The notes under the pieces are model-generated. The model ran no database searches. It worked only from the letters and a program-made list of their open reading frames with translations, and was not told where the DNA came from. From NCBI RefSeq assembly GCF_010183535.1, contig NC_071331.1:9052001-9116000 (forward strand): a DNA stretch of 64,000 bases, written 5' to 3'. Shown here piece by piece: positions 12,671-23,500 of the stretch (its first letter is position 1; each line of letters starts with the position of its first letter). The translations under genes were made by a program, and so were the position numbers. The DNA is from Caenorhabditis remanei (lineage: Eukaryota; Nematoda; Chromadorea; Rhabditida; Rhabditidae).

Positions 12671-13611
12671 ATGGACGAATCATCGAATCCAAATCGTGCC
12701 GAACCGCAGGAAAACTCCTCGTTCCAGTTGTCTGACAGCTCCAAGAGCAAGAGACCCGCGGCACGTACAATTTCGATCAGTCCAGTAAGTGTTTTTTCAC
12801 ATAAATATCAAAAAATAACCCAAAAAATAAGAGAAATTTCGAGAAATCCGACAAAAAATTGCCAAAAATCGATATTTTCCACTGAAAATATTCTGATTCA
12901 CGGCTAAAAATTGCATCAGAATGCACAAATTCTGTATCACTCCTACTCTCTGCAGGTTAAAAACGTCAAATATGAGCTTTTGGCTAAAAACCATCAACGT
13001 TTTGACGAAAAACAACGAATTTCCGCTGAAAATATCTCAAAAATCAGTAATTCGAGCCAAAAATCGATAAATTTCGTCGATTCCTAATGAAATCCAAAAG
13101 AAAAAACGAGATTCCCGCAAATACTTCACAGTATTAGCCAATATATCTCACTTTCTAGCGGAAATGTCAGAATTTTTGACAAATCAATACAGTTTGAGCC
13201 GAAATATACTGAAAAATAGATAAATCTGCTAAATATACCAGAAAGGGATACAATTCTCTATAAAAAGTGTATACTATTACTATAAAAGGCTATTTACAGC
13301 TTCGCAACCCGCTGATGTGGCAACGAGATGCTACACGATTCCCCATCGAATCGTCAGAAGCCGCGGATCGAAATTTACTCGATTCCGTCTCCATCATCGC
13401 TACAGATGGATTCATCAGTGCGAGCCGCGGAAACCTCATTATCTCAAAGATTTTGAAGGTCGGTCCAGGTAGTAAAACACAAAGAGAATTATCAAACTCT
13501 TAAACCAATATCTTTCCAGCAGTGGTCAACGTGCAGCAAAAGGCACTACTTCTGAAGCAGAAGACGCCAGACGGAATCCGATCGATTCGAAAGGCTTTGA
13601 TGCCACAATAG
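12671..13611 (+). CDS. Small three-exon protein of unknown function, possibly retroelement gag-derived
   Basis: A TTTCAG acceptor ends 5 nt before the ATG. Exons 12671-12784, 13300-13468 and 13520-13611 join in frame to 124 residues. The first exon encodes a Ser/Asn-rich stretch ending RPAARTISISP; the second contains NPLMWQRDATRFPIESSEAA; the third ends KTPDGIRSIRKALMPQ. No domain is recognised. The gene stands at the 5' edge of the CCGCGG-rich retroelement relic, and its second exon holds two of those sites, so it may be the relic's leader or a host gene captured by it. Exon 3 boundaries are the least certain, since alternative AGs lie nearby. Confidence 0.4.
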
Positions 13612-15208
13612 ATCGACCCGCGGCTGCCTCAACTCTCCACCCACTGCCTGATCAGCCCATCAGCTGGCATAAAGGTAAAATATTAGCAGAGAACCAGACA
13701 AAGGAAATAAAATTGTATTTTTCCAGAAACGAGCCAATGCTCTACGATCAGTCAACAACCGGATATTGTGAACTTATGGACAAACTGATGGCTCCAGAAG
13801 CCAAGACCAGCCTAGTCCCAACACCAGTCACACACGATCCGCGGTTGCACTGTAGCTTCCATTCAAATGATTCAAGGTATACAATATCTAACAAATCAGA
13901 TGACAATTATTGATTTTTAGCCGCATCCAAACACCCGGTACAGCTCCGCCACTACGTCGAGCACACTTCACACGAAGTAACACCAATCCGCGGTTGAATA
14001 GATGCCCTCTCTACCAATGGCTGATCAATTAAAAATTGTTTTTCTTTTTCTGTTTTACCTTGTTATCTTCTTCGTGAGAATGCTAACTCTGTACCCGAAA
14101 GGGAATCATTACCTTTGTTAAGTAAAGGACGAGTCCCTTCTAATAAAGCAATCGTTGTCAAACATACTCCCATATCCGCCTAATACACTACACTCCGCAT
14201 ATCTTATAGTAGATACGCCTCACGGAAAACGGGATTGATGGGACATCTTGACAAAAACAACAGAGCCAGCAGCAATCACACTATAACTTGAGAAGTCTAT
14301 GAGCTCTCAGAGAGAAATGGGGATCATACACCCACACTAACTTTCCAATAAGCCGCAGATTTGCGCGCAAAAAATACAAATTACAACTTTGAGATTCACA
14401 CGAGAGGAGCGAAACATCTGAACCTCCAGAATCTCCACAGATCCACGCTCCAAAGCAGAAGAGTCATTAACTCTGATGCTCGAGAACAAAAGAGACACCG
14501 CTCACATGAAAAATCGATAATGTCAACAACATATCGACAGATTACGAGCTAATGTCTCAAACAAAACCATGTAGAAAATAACATCATCTACATAAAAAAT
14601 ACATCAAAATCAGACAGAAACCACAGTTTCTGAAAGATTTTAAGACAACGAGATCCGCGGAAACCACTGTTTCTGAAGGATCATAAGACCAAACCGTCGA
14701 GAAGCTTCAAAAAATGGCATAAAGTCATCGTCACGACTTCGCAACAAATGGCGAAGGAGCGACAATTGCCAAAAGCTTCGAGACACAAGACCTTGTTAAT
14801 TTACATGATACATGGATTCTTTGAACTATGGCACTGTCGGCAGACAAAGCCGCGGAATATTCAGGACACTATAGTATCCTAGAGAGCCGTCAACTCCCAA
14901 AAGACCCAACCAATTGCTTTACCAGTCTATGTACATGACTTTGATGAAAGACAGAATGTCTGCAAGTGGCAGTTACAGACTGTGGAAGAAGAAGGTTGTC
15001 TGTATCAGAAGTAATTAATCTGATACGCGTAGACATGGTAAAAGCAGGAAGTTGGTAGCGATAATTTGCAAAATCAAATCCGCGGTTGACACCCGCGGGT
15101 ATGAAAACAAAGATCATCAAATGTCGCACTATAGAGAGATACAACACGGTCAAAACAGCCGATAGGTTGGCGTTTTCATAGCTTTCCGGTGTCAAATCAA
15201 CACAAAAC
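13612..15208. other. Relic interior without a recognisable gene
   Basis: Short frames only. Near 14040-14160 there is a possible transcript end, with a T-rich stretch followed by AATAAAGC near 14141. A partial direct repeat occurs at about 14615-14645 and 14655-14690, both with GAAACCAC..GTTTCTGAA. The best minus-strand frame (14890-15210) has no recognised domain. Confidence 0.4.
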
Positions 15209-15210
15209 AC

Positions 15211-15479
15211 TCTGAACCCGATTTAATAAGTAGCGGATCTGGAATACCAGATCTAAGCGCCGACGGGTGAAGAACCCCTCTGAACCCGATTTAATAAGTA
15301 GCGGATCTGAAACTCCAGATCTAAGCGCCGACGGGCGAAGAACCCCTCTAAACCCGATTTAATAAGTAGCGGATCTGAAAATCCAGATCTAAGCGCCGAC
15401 GGGTGAAGAACCACTCTGAGCCTGATTTAATAAGTAGCGGGTCTGGGATACCAGACCTAAGCGCCGACAGGTGAAGAAA
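15211..15479. repeat. Four-copy 68-bp tandem repeat with covarying stems
   Basis: Units start at 15211, 15279, 15347 and 15415. Each has an inner hairpin (GATCTGG..CCAGATC in copy 1) and an outer pairing (ACCCG near the unit start with CGGGT near its end). Copy 4 changes both halves of both stems in a compensating way: inner GGTCTGG..CCAGACC, outer GCCTG..CAGGT. The loops and the string AATAAGTAGCGG are kept. This argues for a selected or concertedly evolving structured RNA or DNA element. Confidence 0.8.
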
Positions 15480-16658
15480 AACATTTTTACAACAACACTG
15501 ATCTGTTCAGTATGAGTTACATTCCTCGCGGACAATACTCGGAATCGTGGAAACACGATTAGATGTAATTCAGAAAGATAACACACTTTCTTTCCCCACA
15601 CTTGGGCACTGTGCAGTATGGTTATAAACCAAAAACAACTTCGCATGAAAGTCCCCAGGCTCAATCTCTTCCAACGGAATGAGAAGAACCTCGTTTGCGA
15701 ACCAAAACTCATTCGACATAACAATCAAAATATATAACAACTACGATTGTCGATCCAAACAAATTGGTGATCTGAAAGTCACCTGGAAACGCCAAAAGTG
15801 CACAATATTGATGCCGCGGCTATCCTGATGCTCTGAGAAGATCCCACAAAATTATACACATGATATTGAGCAAGAGACTCCACGAAATACCACATCACAT
15901 CTTCCAATTGAAGGTAGTGGACAATAAGATCGAGGTCTTCGACTCATATCTCTAAAAGACCAAAAACCTACTTGAAACGAAGTAACTTGAGAAGACTTGC
16001 TCATAAAGACGCTCCATACAGAGAGTCACTTCAAAACGAAAGTGCTTATGATCAATCCGCGGTTGCGGACATTATCAAGTCAACTCTCACCACGCGTGTA
16101 CGATCCGCGGAGAGGGAAACCACTGTCACAACAGTACAAACTCCCCAAAGCTCAGCAGTCATTATCAGTTACCCAAGTATTAAATCAATTTCCACCGAAA
16201 CACCTAACGCTTTACATACTCTTGATTTGAAAGAGGTAAAGAATGCTACCTCAAATGTTGAGATACACATTCTTCAAACATGACCCAAATGGGCCAAGAT
16301 ATGGAACAGCACCTAGATGCGCAAATTCATATAAAATCAACAACATCAGTCAATGAGATCTAGAGCACACAACAGAGCGTACCTGCCGTCAGAGATCTCG
16401 TAGCCAAAGATCAAAGCTTCATCAAGATCTTAATCTAAACGCAGAAATTATGCAGGGACTTTTCCAAAAAGCTCAAAGAGATCAGTGACTCAAACCAAAG
16501 TTATGGATATTGTAGTGATATGCTTCATACAAAAAACTGCTCGAATAAAGAGTACTACAGAAACAAAGAGAACTGTCTAAAGGAAGCTCAGCCAGTGGCA
16601 ACGTATATCGTTCCGCCAAAGCTAAAAAATCGAAGTAAAAGTATCATGACAGAGTCAA

Positions 16659-17124
16659 ATGTACCAAAACGGTGCGTCACAAGCTGACTTGAAATCCATA
16701 TCTTTTACTGATACTTGCTTCTATGCTTCATCCATTTGTTACAGTAACCATGTTTCACAAAGTGACACTTTTCGAACCCAGTTCGAACCGCCAGATCTGC
16801 AGAACATTGTTCACGATCCGCGGTTGTATCTGCTACAAATCCTAAAAATAACTCATAATATGAAAATCTCTTTTAAAACTAACTATACCGAAGACGGTGA
16901 TAAAGAAGAATTGGCTATGCAGCTGTTCACTGAGTTTCTAAACAGATCAAACCGTTATGTTTATGCAACATTAGTTCCGAATGACACGTAACGCCTCAAA
17001 TTCCTTTATCTGGAACCAACAGAAGGCCAACCACTTCTTGGTCTTATGGACTCAGGAGCTTTTCTGTTCATCATTCTGGATTCATACGCAAATGGTTGCT
17101 TACACCTGATCTTGAAACGAACAT
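16659..17124 (+). pseudogene. Retropepsin-containing gag-pro remnant
   Basis: An open frame from 16659 stops at TAA 16989-16991. The same frame then continues LKFLYLEPTEGQPLLG and LMDSGAFLFIIL up to a stop near 17124. (L/V)xDSGA with flanking hydrophobic residues is the catalytic signature of retroviral-type aspartic proteases, which cut the Gag-Pol polyprotein. The stop just before the protease could be decay or a suppressed gag-pro boundary; the broken surroundings favour decay. No intact pol follows. Confidence 0.45.
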
Positions 17125-18424
17125 GACTGTCAGCCCAATGATTCAGATTCGCCACATTCGAAAAACAAATATTCATACCTTACAAAATAATCTTCAAGAT
17201 TCCAAAAATCCACAATCCATAGTGATTGTAGGATCACCAGCTCTAATGGACCCAAAGATCCAAGCAGAGGTAATCTTATCCGAAAAACTCGCTACTACGA
17301 TTCCACGCCCTAGGGCAGACGGTTATCGATCCGCGGTTGTCAGATGAATATCGAACTGCAATTGAACAGTAGTGATCCGGAAGATGCCCTGACAGAACTG
17401 ACTTACAAAATTGCCAATTCAATGATTGCAAAACCTGAGTTCTAAAGATCCCTGTACATTTGATGACAGTTGCAGAAAATCCACAGTGGATTTCTTACAT
17501 AAGTTCATCACAGTTGTCAAACACAAGAACAAAAGAACAAAAAGTTTTCTTACATATAACGGCAACAAGTCACGTCCAGCAGCAGTGCTGCAAGAGATCG
17601 GTCAATATGGTAATCACACTGAAGAAAGGCACAAAACTTTTTAATAAAATTTACTAAAATTATTTTCAATAAAGAAAAAGACACCCATCCCAAAGAGATG
17701 TTGCGATCCACCCGTCAAAATATGACACCTGGAAAATTTCCAAACGCGGTACTCGTTCTATGGAATTAGCATGTGATTTTGTCTATACTATCCAGACAGA
17801 TCCTCCGCATGACCATACACGATTGCAAGAAAAGTCACCTGTCCAATTGAGCCAGATATTTGGTTCATTCTGAGATCATCGATCCAGACACCAAAACGAT
17901 TGTGACTATACTCGCCGAAAAACCCATTGTCCCTCGACCCGCAGTTTCACCACAAAAACGACAAAACTGTCATGGTTCTGAACGCTACTAATACGAGGAA
18001 AGGATCATATGCAACAACAAATTCTCTTAAATACTCACTAAAATTATCACAAAAACTCTGAACACATTCAGCAAAATAAAATCCTAGTCTTGGGAAAGCC
18101 AAGTGATGAAACAGTTCCAAAATCTCGACTAGCTTCGCCTAGCAAAGATAGCGAGATTGCTCATTATCACCGAGCATTGCAAAGACTGATTGTATATTAT
18201 CACGGCTACACCTTCCCTACTGTCATCGAGCACAACACTGGCGCAGATGGAATACACCGTGTTACACAGAAGGATTGCATCTCCATTGCTTCCACATGAA
18301 GCCAGTGAGACAATTCTCAGACACCCGCGGTTTCCACTTGCAAAAACTACCGCTCACAAAACATATGACAGTAATGGGCAAATGCCAGAAGACTAGACAA
18401 CGTCTAAAAAGTCACAAATAGTCA
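17125..18424. other. Relic interior, pol region largely unrecognisable
   Basis: The frame 17096-17347 ends ADGYRSAVVR, overlapping a CCGCGG site. The frame at 18090-18299 contains YYHGYTFPTVIEH and ADGIHRV, which loosely resembles the end of a gypsy-type RNase H domain; this is a weak impression only. No YxDD reverse-transcriptase box was found. Confidence 0.3.
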
Positions 18425-18787
18425 TTGGGAATAATCACTCATGTTGAAAAACCAAAACGCGACGGACAAATTCGATCCGCGATTGTAAAGCGCAGAGGCG
18501 AATTATACTCTCGTGCAGTCTCTCAGTTGCTTCCTCTTGAATTAAATCCACTGAACCGCCCTAATATCGCGACAGAGGAAGAGATAGAGGATGCACAGGA
18601 CTCCAGTCCAAGAGCTACCAGCACCCGCGGTTCTGTTCAATCTAGACATGAAATACGTCCCAGAGCTATTCTTACCAAAAGACTTGACATTGCTGAATGT
18701 GAAAATTATTCAAATCCAAATTTTAATGTAAATAACTCAAATAATACCACTGAACCAAAAATTCCGATCATACAGAGAATAATATAA
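18425..18787 (+). pseudogene. Integrase C-terminal (DUF5641-like) remnant of a Bel/Pao element
   Basis: The frame begins MGIITHVEKPKRDGQIRSAI and continues VKRRGELYSRAVSQLLPLEL. The pattern G-x-I, DG-x-(I/V)R-x-A-x-V, then R-(A/P)-V-x-x-L-x-PLE is that of the domain after the integrase core in Bel/Pao retrotransposons. The tail, rich in Ser, Asn and Thr, has no known domain. The catalytic integrase core upstream is not recognisable, so this is a fragment. Confidence 0.5.
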
Positions 18788-19715
18788 TATCTGGTGACAC
18801 AGATGATTTTAACATCTTGGAAAAGAGATCAACAAACGGGAATACCCTACAAGACCATCAAGGTCGTTCCGGCAGAGGCCGCGGATGAAGATATAACGGA
18901 GTTACCAACGGGCTGAGTTAGAACATTTCTATCTCGAAAACTTAAAGAGCTGCCCATTTTATTACGTCCATCTCACTAATGTCCTTGCGCCCGCTGGCAC
19001 CCTCCCCCCGGGAGTGTTGTCAACTATTTCCCCGAAGGCAAATCCGTCGACAACTTAAAGGCTGGATGATGGCCCTCATGTAGTTTTCCCCGCAAAACTA
19101 GGACCATCATCGCCTTAATAATCTCTTATTCCAATCTGTTAATTCACCTTATTATTTATCTCTTTAAATCACCTTTTATCAGGAATATTCAATTAATTAT
19201 AATTTGAATTACCGCCCTAAAACCCATTGTGTCAGTAAACGCGCTCCACTCAGCCGCGAGCGGTCGCGTAGCGGCCGCCGCGCGTCCTCATTGCTCAGTC
19301 TAGCCGACGAGTTGTTGTTGCCTCCTCCGGTCGTCCGGTAGCGTGACGAGTGTGAAAGTGTCGGCAAAATAGATCCTATCATCTTTCCGGACTATTTTAG
19401 CCTATTTTATGCGCTACTGACGCATTCGGAGAGTGAATAACCGCCCTTTTTAGGCCCTTTATGCCATTTTCTAGCGATCCGCGGTTGTGACCGCTCATTC
19501 GTCTACCTTTCGACCCGCGGCACATCCAGCAGGACGCTTATCCAAATATTAAATTATACTAACTAATCTTTCGTAAATAAATGGGTTGTCTTTAAACTGT
19601 GTTCTGTTCGTTACATCGCTTATCTCACACTTTGCCGTCATTTTATACACTTTGATTGGGAAGATTTTTCCGGAGCGGGGTTGTCTCCGACCGCATTAAA
19701 GCCCCGCCTCCACAA
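18788..19715. other. Possible terminal region of the retroelement
   Basis: Contains a GC-rich block (about 19245-19350) with GCGGCCGCCGCGCG, unusual for this window, and two more CCGCGG sites. A TGTTGTCAAC string at about 19015 could be an LTR start. No second copy was found in the window, so an LTR cannot be asserted. Confidence 0.3.
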
Positions 19716-20570
19716 ATGCGGAATCAATATATTATTATCAGAATTTGGTGAGCAGATAACAAGTAAACAACACGAATGAATCAGAAGATTTTTAAAGTGG
19801 AATGAAGATAAAACGTGGAAAAAACAGATAGCGGAGATTAGAATTATGATGACAGATATAATTGGGGAGAGGGAGCTGTACTCACAGTGACAATGGTGCA
19901 CGTGGGTGTCAGAAGAACATCGGATAACGATTCTAATTACCAGATGGTTAACAGGAAACGTAAGAAAAGATGAAGACGACCAGATCAAAGAAGCAGTTTC
20001 GTATGCAGTACATAACAAATAAACAATATGAATGAATCAGAAGATTTTGGAAATTTTTGGTGAAATGAAGATTGAAGAAAAGATAGTGGAGAGCGGAGAA
20101 TTATGATGACAAATGGAATGGGGAGGTGCATGTATGCAATGAATAGAGTGGCGTGAAACGAACGGAGAAATGAAAAGAGGAGAGGGGAGCTGGATACACG
20201 GCGACGGTAATGCACGTGGATGCGAGGAAAGGTAAAATGAGATTGCTATTCGAACTACCAGCTGGTTTACGCATAGATTTCGTCTTTGACAATACATAGG
20301 AATAGCGAGATCATTGAAAAAATTTTGTGTAACAGGAAAACAAAGGAAAAATTGTATAAATGGTGACTAAACAAAGGAAAATGTTGAATGGGAGTGTAAA
20401 AAATAAGTGAAGTGAGAAGTACCATAGAATCTGGAGGAATTTAAGATGGGTTTAAGGTTGCAAAATATTGGCCCGGCCCGTTGCAGGTATGGTTAAAAAA
20501 TGCAACTTGCGAGTTGTGCTGTTTTTTACTGTATCAATGAAATATCGTAACAGTACCAAATTTGATTCAA
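19716..20570. repeat. Segmental duplication, copy 2
   Basis: Second copy of 10998-12105, in the same orientation, with a deletion equivalent to about 11150-11400 and scattered substitutions. It ends near AAATATCG..ACAGTACC, where similarity to copy 1 fades. No gene inside. Confidence 0.8.
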
Positions 20571-23500
20571 TCGGTTATTGAATATATCGCAAAAATTTAG
20601 TTTGTGGTTCTAAATAAATAGATGCAGTCAAGCCATTTCAGAATTTCCATTTGATAATATTGATTCCTTTAAAATTTCATAGATCAGACTCTTTACGATC
20701 CCTTCAGCTTCAGATCTCCACACGACAATGAACAGAAAAAAAATTGTCGGCATATGGGAAGGTGTTCGAAGATGACGAGGAAGATTCCACCGTTTAGGAA
20801 AGAAAAATAACGTTCTGAAACGGAAATTTTATGATTCTATAATGAATTCTGGTAAATTCAATAAATTTCAGTTTCAGAAGTGTCGGAAAACAATTGTAAA
20901 AGAGTAGAGACTAATTTTTTCATATGAGTCATCGGATCATTCGGGTTATGAAACCGACCGGAAGAAGAAGATCTGGAATTTTTAACTTTTAAAATGGGAA
21001 CACGATCTGAGATTCAGTCGTTCAAAAGGAAATAGGTGTCTAAAACGCCCTACTATTCCGGCTTCCGTATTGATACTGTTTTTGAAAATCATTAAAAACA
21101 GTAAATAATAAAAGTACCTGATGTAAGAGACATAAAAAAAACCTGAGATACATAAAAAATCAGAAAATATAGGAAGTCCATTAAAATCGAAGTTACTTCC
21201 GGAATAGATCTTTTTTTCTGAAACGGGAATATGATTTTTATTGTTTCAGTTTCAGAAGAATGAGTCGACACCAATTACGTGAGTCATAGTTATAATAGTA
21301 GAGGCTGAAAGTTGTGATGGTAAACAGAATGAAGAGGGAATGGATGCGAGTATGAAACAAACAGAGAGATGAAAAGAGGAGAAAGGAGATGTACGCACAG
21401 TGAAGGTGGTACATGTGGAAGTAAGAAACTGAAAAATGGAATAACTAATTCGACTCACAACTGGTCTACGACAGACGGTATCTTCGTGACGTGATATTTT
21501 CAGAAGTTCATGTATAAGAATGTTCCAAAAATTGTGTACGAACTGATTACAATAAAATTTAAAATGTTAGGAATAAAAACAATGATAACATCGAATCAAA
21601 ATCAAAGACAAAAACCTCATGGACTTCACGGAAAAGAATGGAATATGATTAAAAACTTAGGACTTTTTTCCATTATCAGTTAAAGCTCATTCTAACAAAA
21701 AATAAGATAGAGAAACAGAAACATTAATTTTAACAATGTTGATATTAATTATACTATTTATTGATTCGACCTGTTCCTATAAAATCAAAAAAGTGATCAA
21801 GAAAGGGGCAATATAGCAAAAGAGGGGAGCTGCAGCAAGAAATTGCTCGTTTGTGAGGGAGAAATGGTAATGTTGGGAACGTGAGAAGAGGGGGACGGAG
21901 ACACCAATGATAGAGACAGTTGGAGAGTTAGAGATAAAGAGACCGTCAGTATGATGAAAGAATTGGAGTAGGGATGAATATAGGAAGTTAGTTACACGAT
22001 ATGAAACAGGGATTCACAAAGATAGACAGTTTTTAGACGGTGCGTCGGGATGGGTCGCAGCAAAGAAGCGAGCAGGTTTAGCAGTAAGAAGTTGGAAGAG
22101 AAGTATAAGAATGGTGACTAATCGGGAGGAATATCAAAAATCTAGGGTACAAAAAACTACAAAACAGTAGAGAGAAAAAAAATGTGTGAAACAGGCAAAA
22201 AGGACAAGCAGACTGAACAGAAATTACTGGAAACCTGGCAGTATTCCAAACTTTAAGACGTCACCAGTAAAGAAATATATGTACATAATTGAGGTAATTT
22301 AAGATAAATAGGTGAAACATTATTTATACTGGCTTTCACTAAAAGTGTGATTAGGACTGCAAATATTTCATGCTGTGGAACAACACGATTTTCTATACAC
22401 TGATGGTATGAATACATTGTTTACAGTAGTGAAAAGAATACAACATTCTGAAACGGATATTTTTTCTATGAAAATAATTATATCCCGGTAAAATCTATCG
22501 TTTTCGGTGTGAGAATTCAGAAGCCGAATTTCGAAGATACAAAATGCTGACGCCAATGAAACATGAACGTATCCTTCGAAAAACCGCTTCGTAGAAACGG
22601 GAACATATTCGGAAAAACGAATCGAACGGTTTCGGTTTCAGAAATGTCAAGAAAGATCGCAAACGGTATTGAAATCTATTTTACAAATTTAACATGAAAA
22701 ACTTTGTTACTATTTTTAAGATTTTTCTAGAAAACGCACAATTTGGAAAAGAACGAATCGTGATAGCAATTGCGCAATAATGTTTATTCTAATGAAACGC
22801 TAATAAACTTGTGAAGGGAAACAGTAGAAAATCGATAAAAATAAAACGTGGAAAAACAGATAGCGGAGAACAGAGAGTTATGATGACAAATACAATTGAA
22901 AGGGGGATGAGTAGAGTGGTGTAAAACGAACGGAAAGATGAGAAAGAAGATGGGAGCAGTGCGCACGGTGAACGGCATGGACTACATGCATTATCAATCT
23001 CAACATGAAGGAGATTTGGCGAAACTGAGAAATTACTTGTCACTGATTAAATTTTTCTGTTTCAAATTTGTTGTAAATCTTAAAATTGTTGCAAATCGAG
23101 GTAAGATAGAGAGAGGGACAATGACCGGAATCAAAAATAAATCTTACCGAGTTTCCAAGATCATGAAACAGACAGTGAATCTCGAAGTTATGCATTGGGA
23201 CGTGAAACGAAACCCACATACTTTATGGAGTTTTGGATTTGTTACTGTTTCCTACAAGTATTGTACAACGTCACAGCAGAATGTGATATTCAGACTAAAA
23301 ACCATATGAATGAATCAGACGATTTTTGCAATGAAATATAAAAGAAACGTGGAAAAAAGACAGTGAGCGGCTGTGACTTATGATGGCAAATAGAATGGGA
23401 AGAGGGATGTGAAGTGAATAAAGAGATAAGGAGAGACGAAGGGAGCTGTAAATACGGTGGAAATTAGATTAGAAGCGAATATGATAATGTGCTACTATCA

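Larger units (their letters stand above)
13361..19520. repeat. Dispersed CCGCGG / ATCCGCGGTTG motif array
   Basis: Exact CCGCGG begins at 13361, 13425, 13618, 13839, 13988, 14655, 14850, 15080, 15093, 15814, 16057, 16105, 16818, 17331, 18325, 18625, 18879, 19479 and 19515. Seven of these are ATCCGCGGTTG, three of them CGATCCGCGGTTGT. Only about three further CCGCGG occur in the rest of the window, inside GC-rich elements. The motif falls in several reading frames and between frames, so it looks like a DNA- or RNA-level signal rather than a peptide repeat. Confidence 0.85.
13300..19560 (+). mobile_element. Decayed LTR retrotransposon, Bel/Pao-like
   Basis: About 6 kb of sequence unlike its surroundings: less AT-rich, full of CCGCGG, with short broken frames on the plus strand. 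Two recognisable pieces lie in the expected order: a retropepsin-like LMDSGA motif at about 17042-17060 and a DUF5641-like integrase tail at about 18425-18560. Reverse transcriptase was not found between them. GC-rich sequence at 19210-19420 may be terminal (LTR-like), but no matching 5' copy was found, so LTRs are unproven. Confidence 0.55.

Noticed and set aside
15211..15479. CRISPR-like regular array
   Set aside because: Units are contiguous 68-bp tandem copies without unique spacers, in a eukaryotic retroelement context.
10998..20570. The two ~1-kb direct copies as LTRs of the relic between them
   Set aside because: No TG..CA ends, no primer-binding site or polypurine tract next to them, and the copies are collinear with other host repeats in 20-24 kb.
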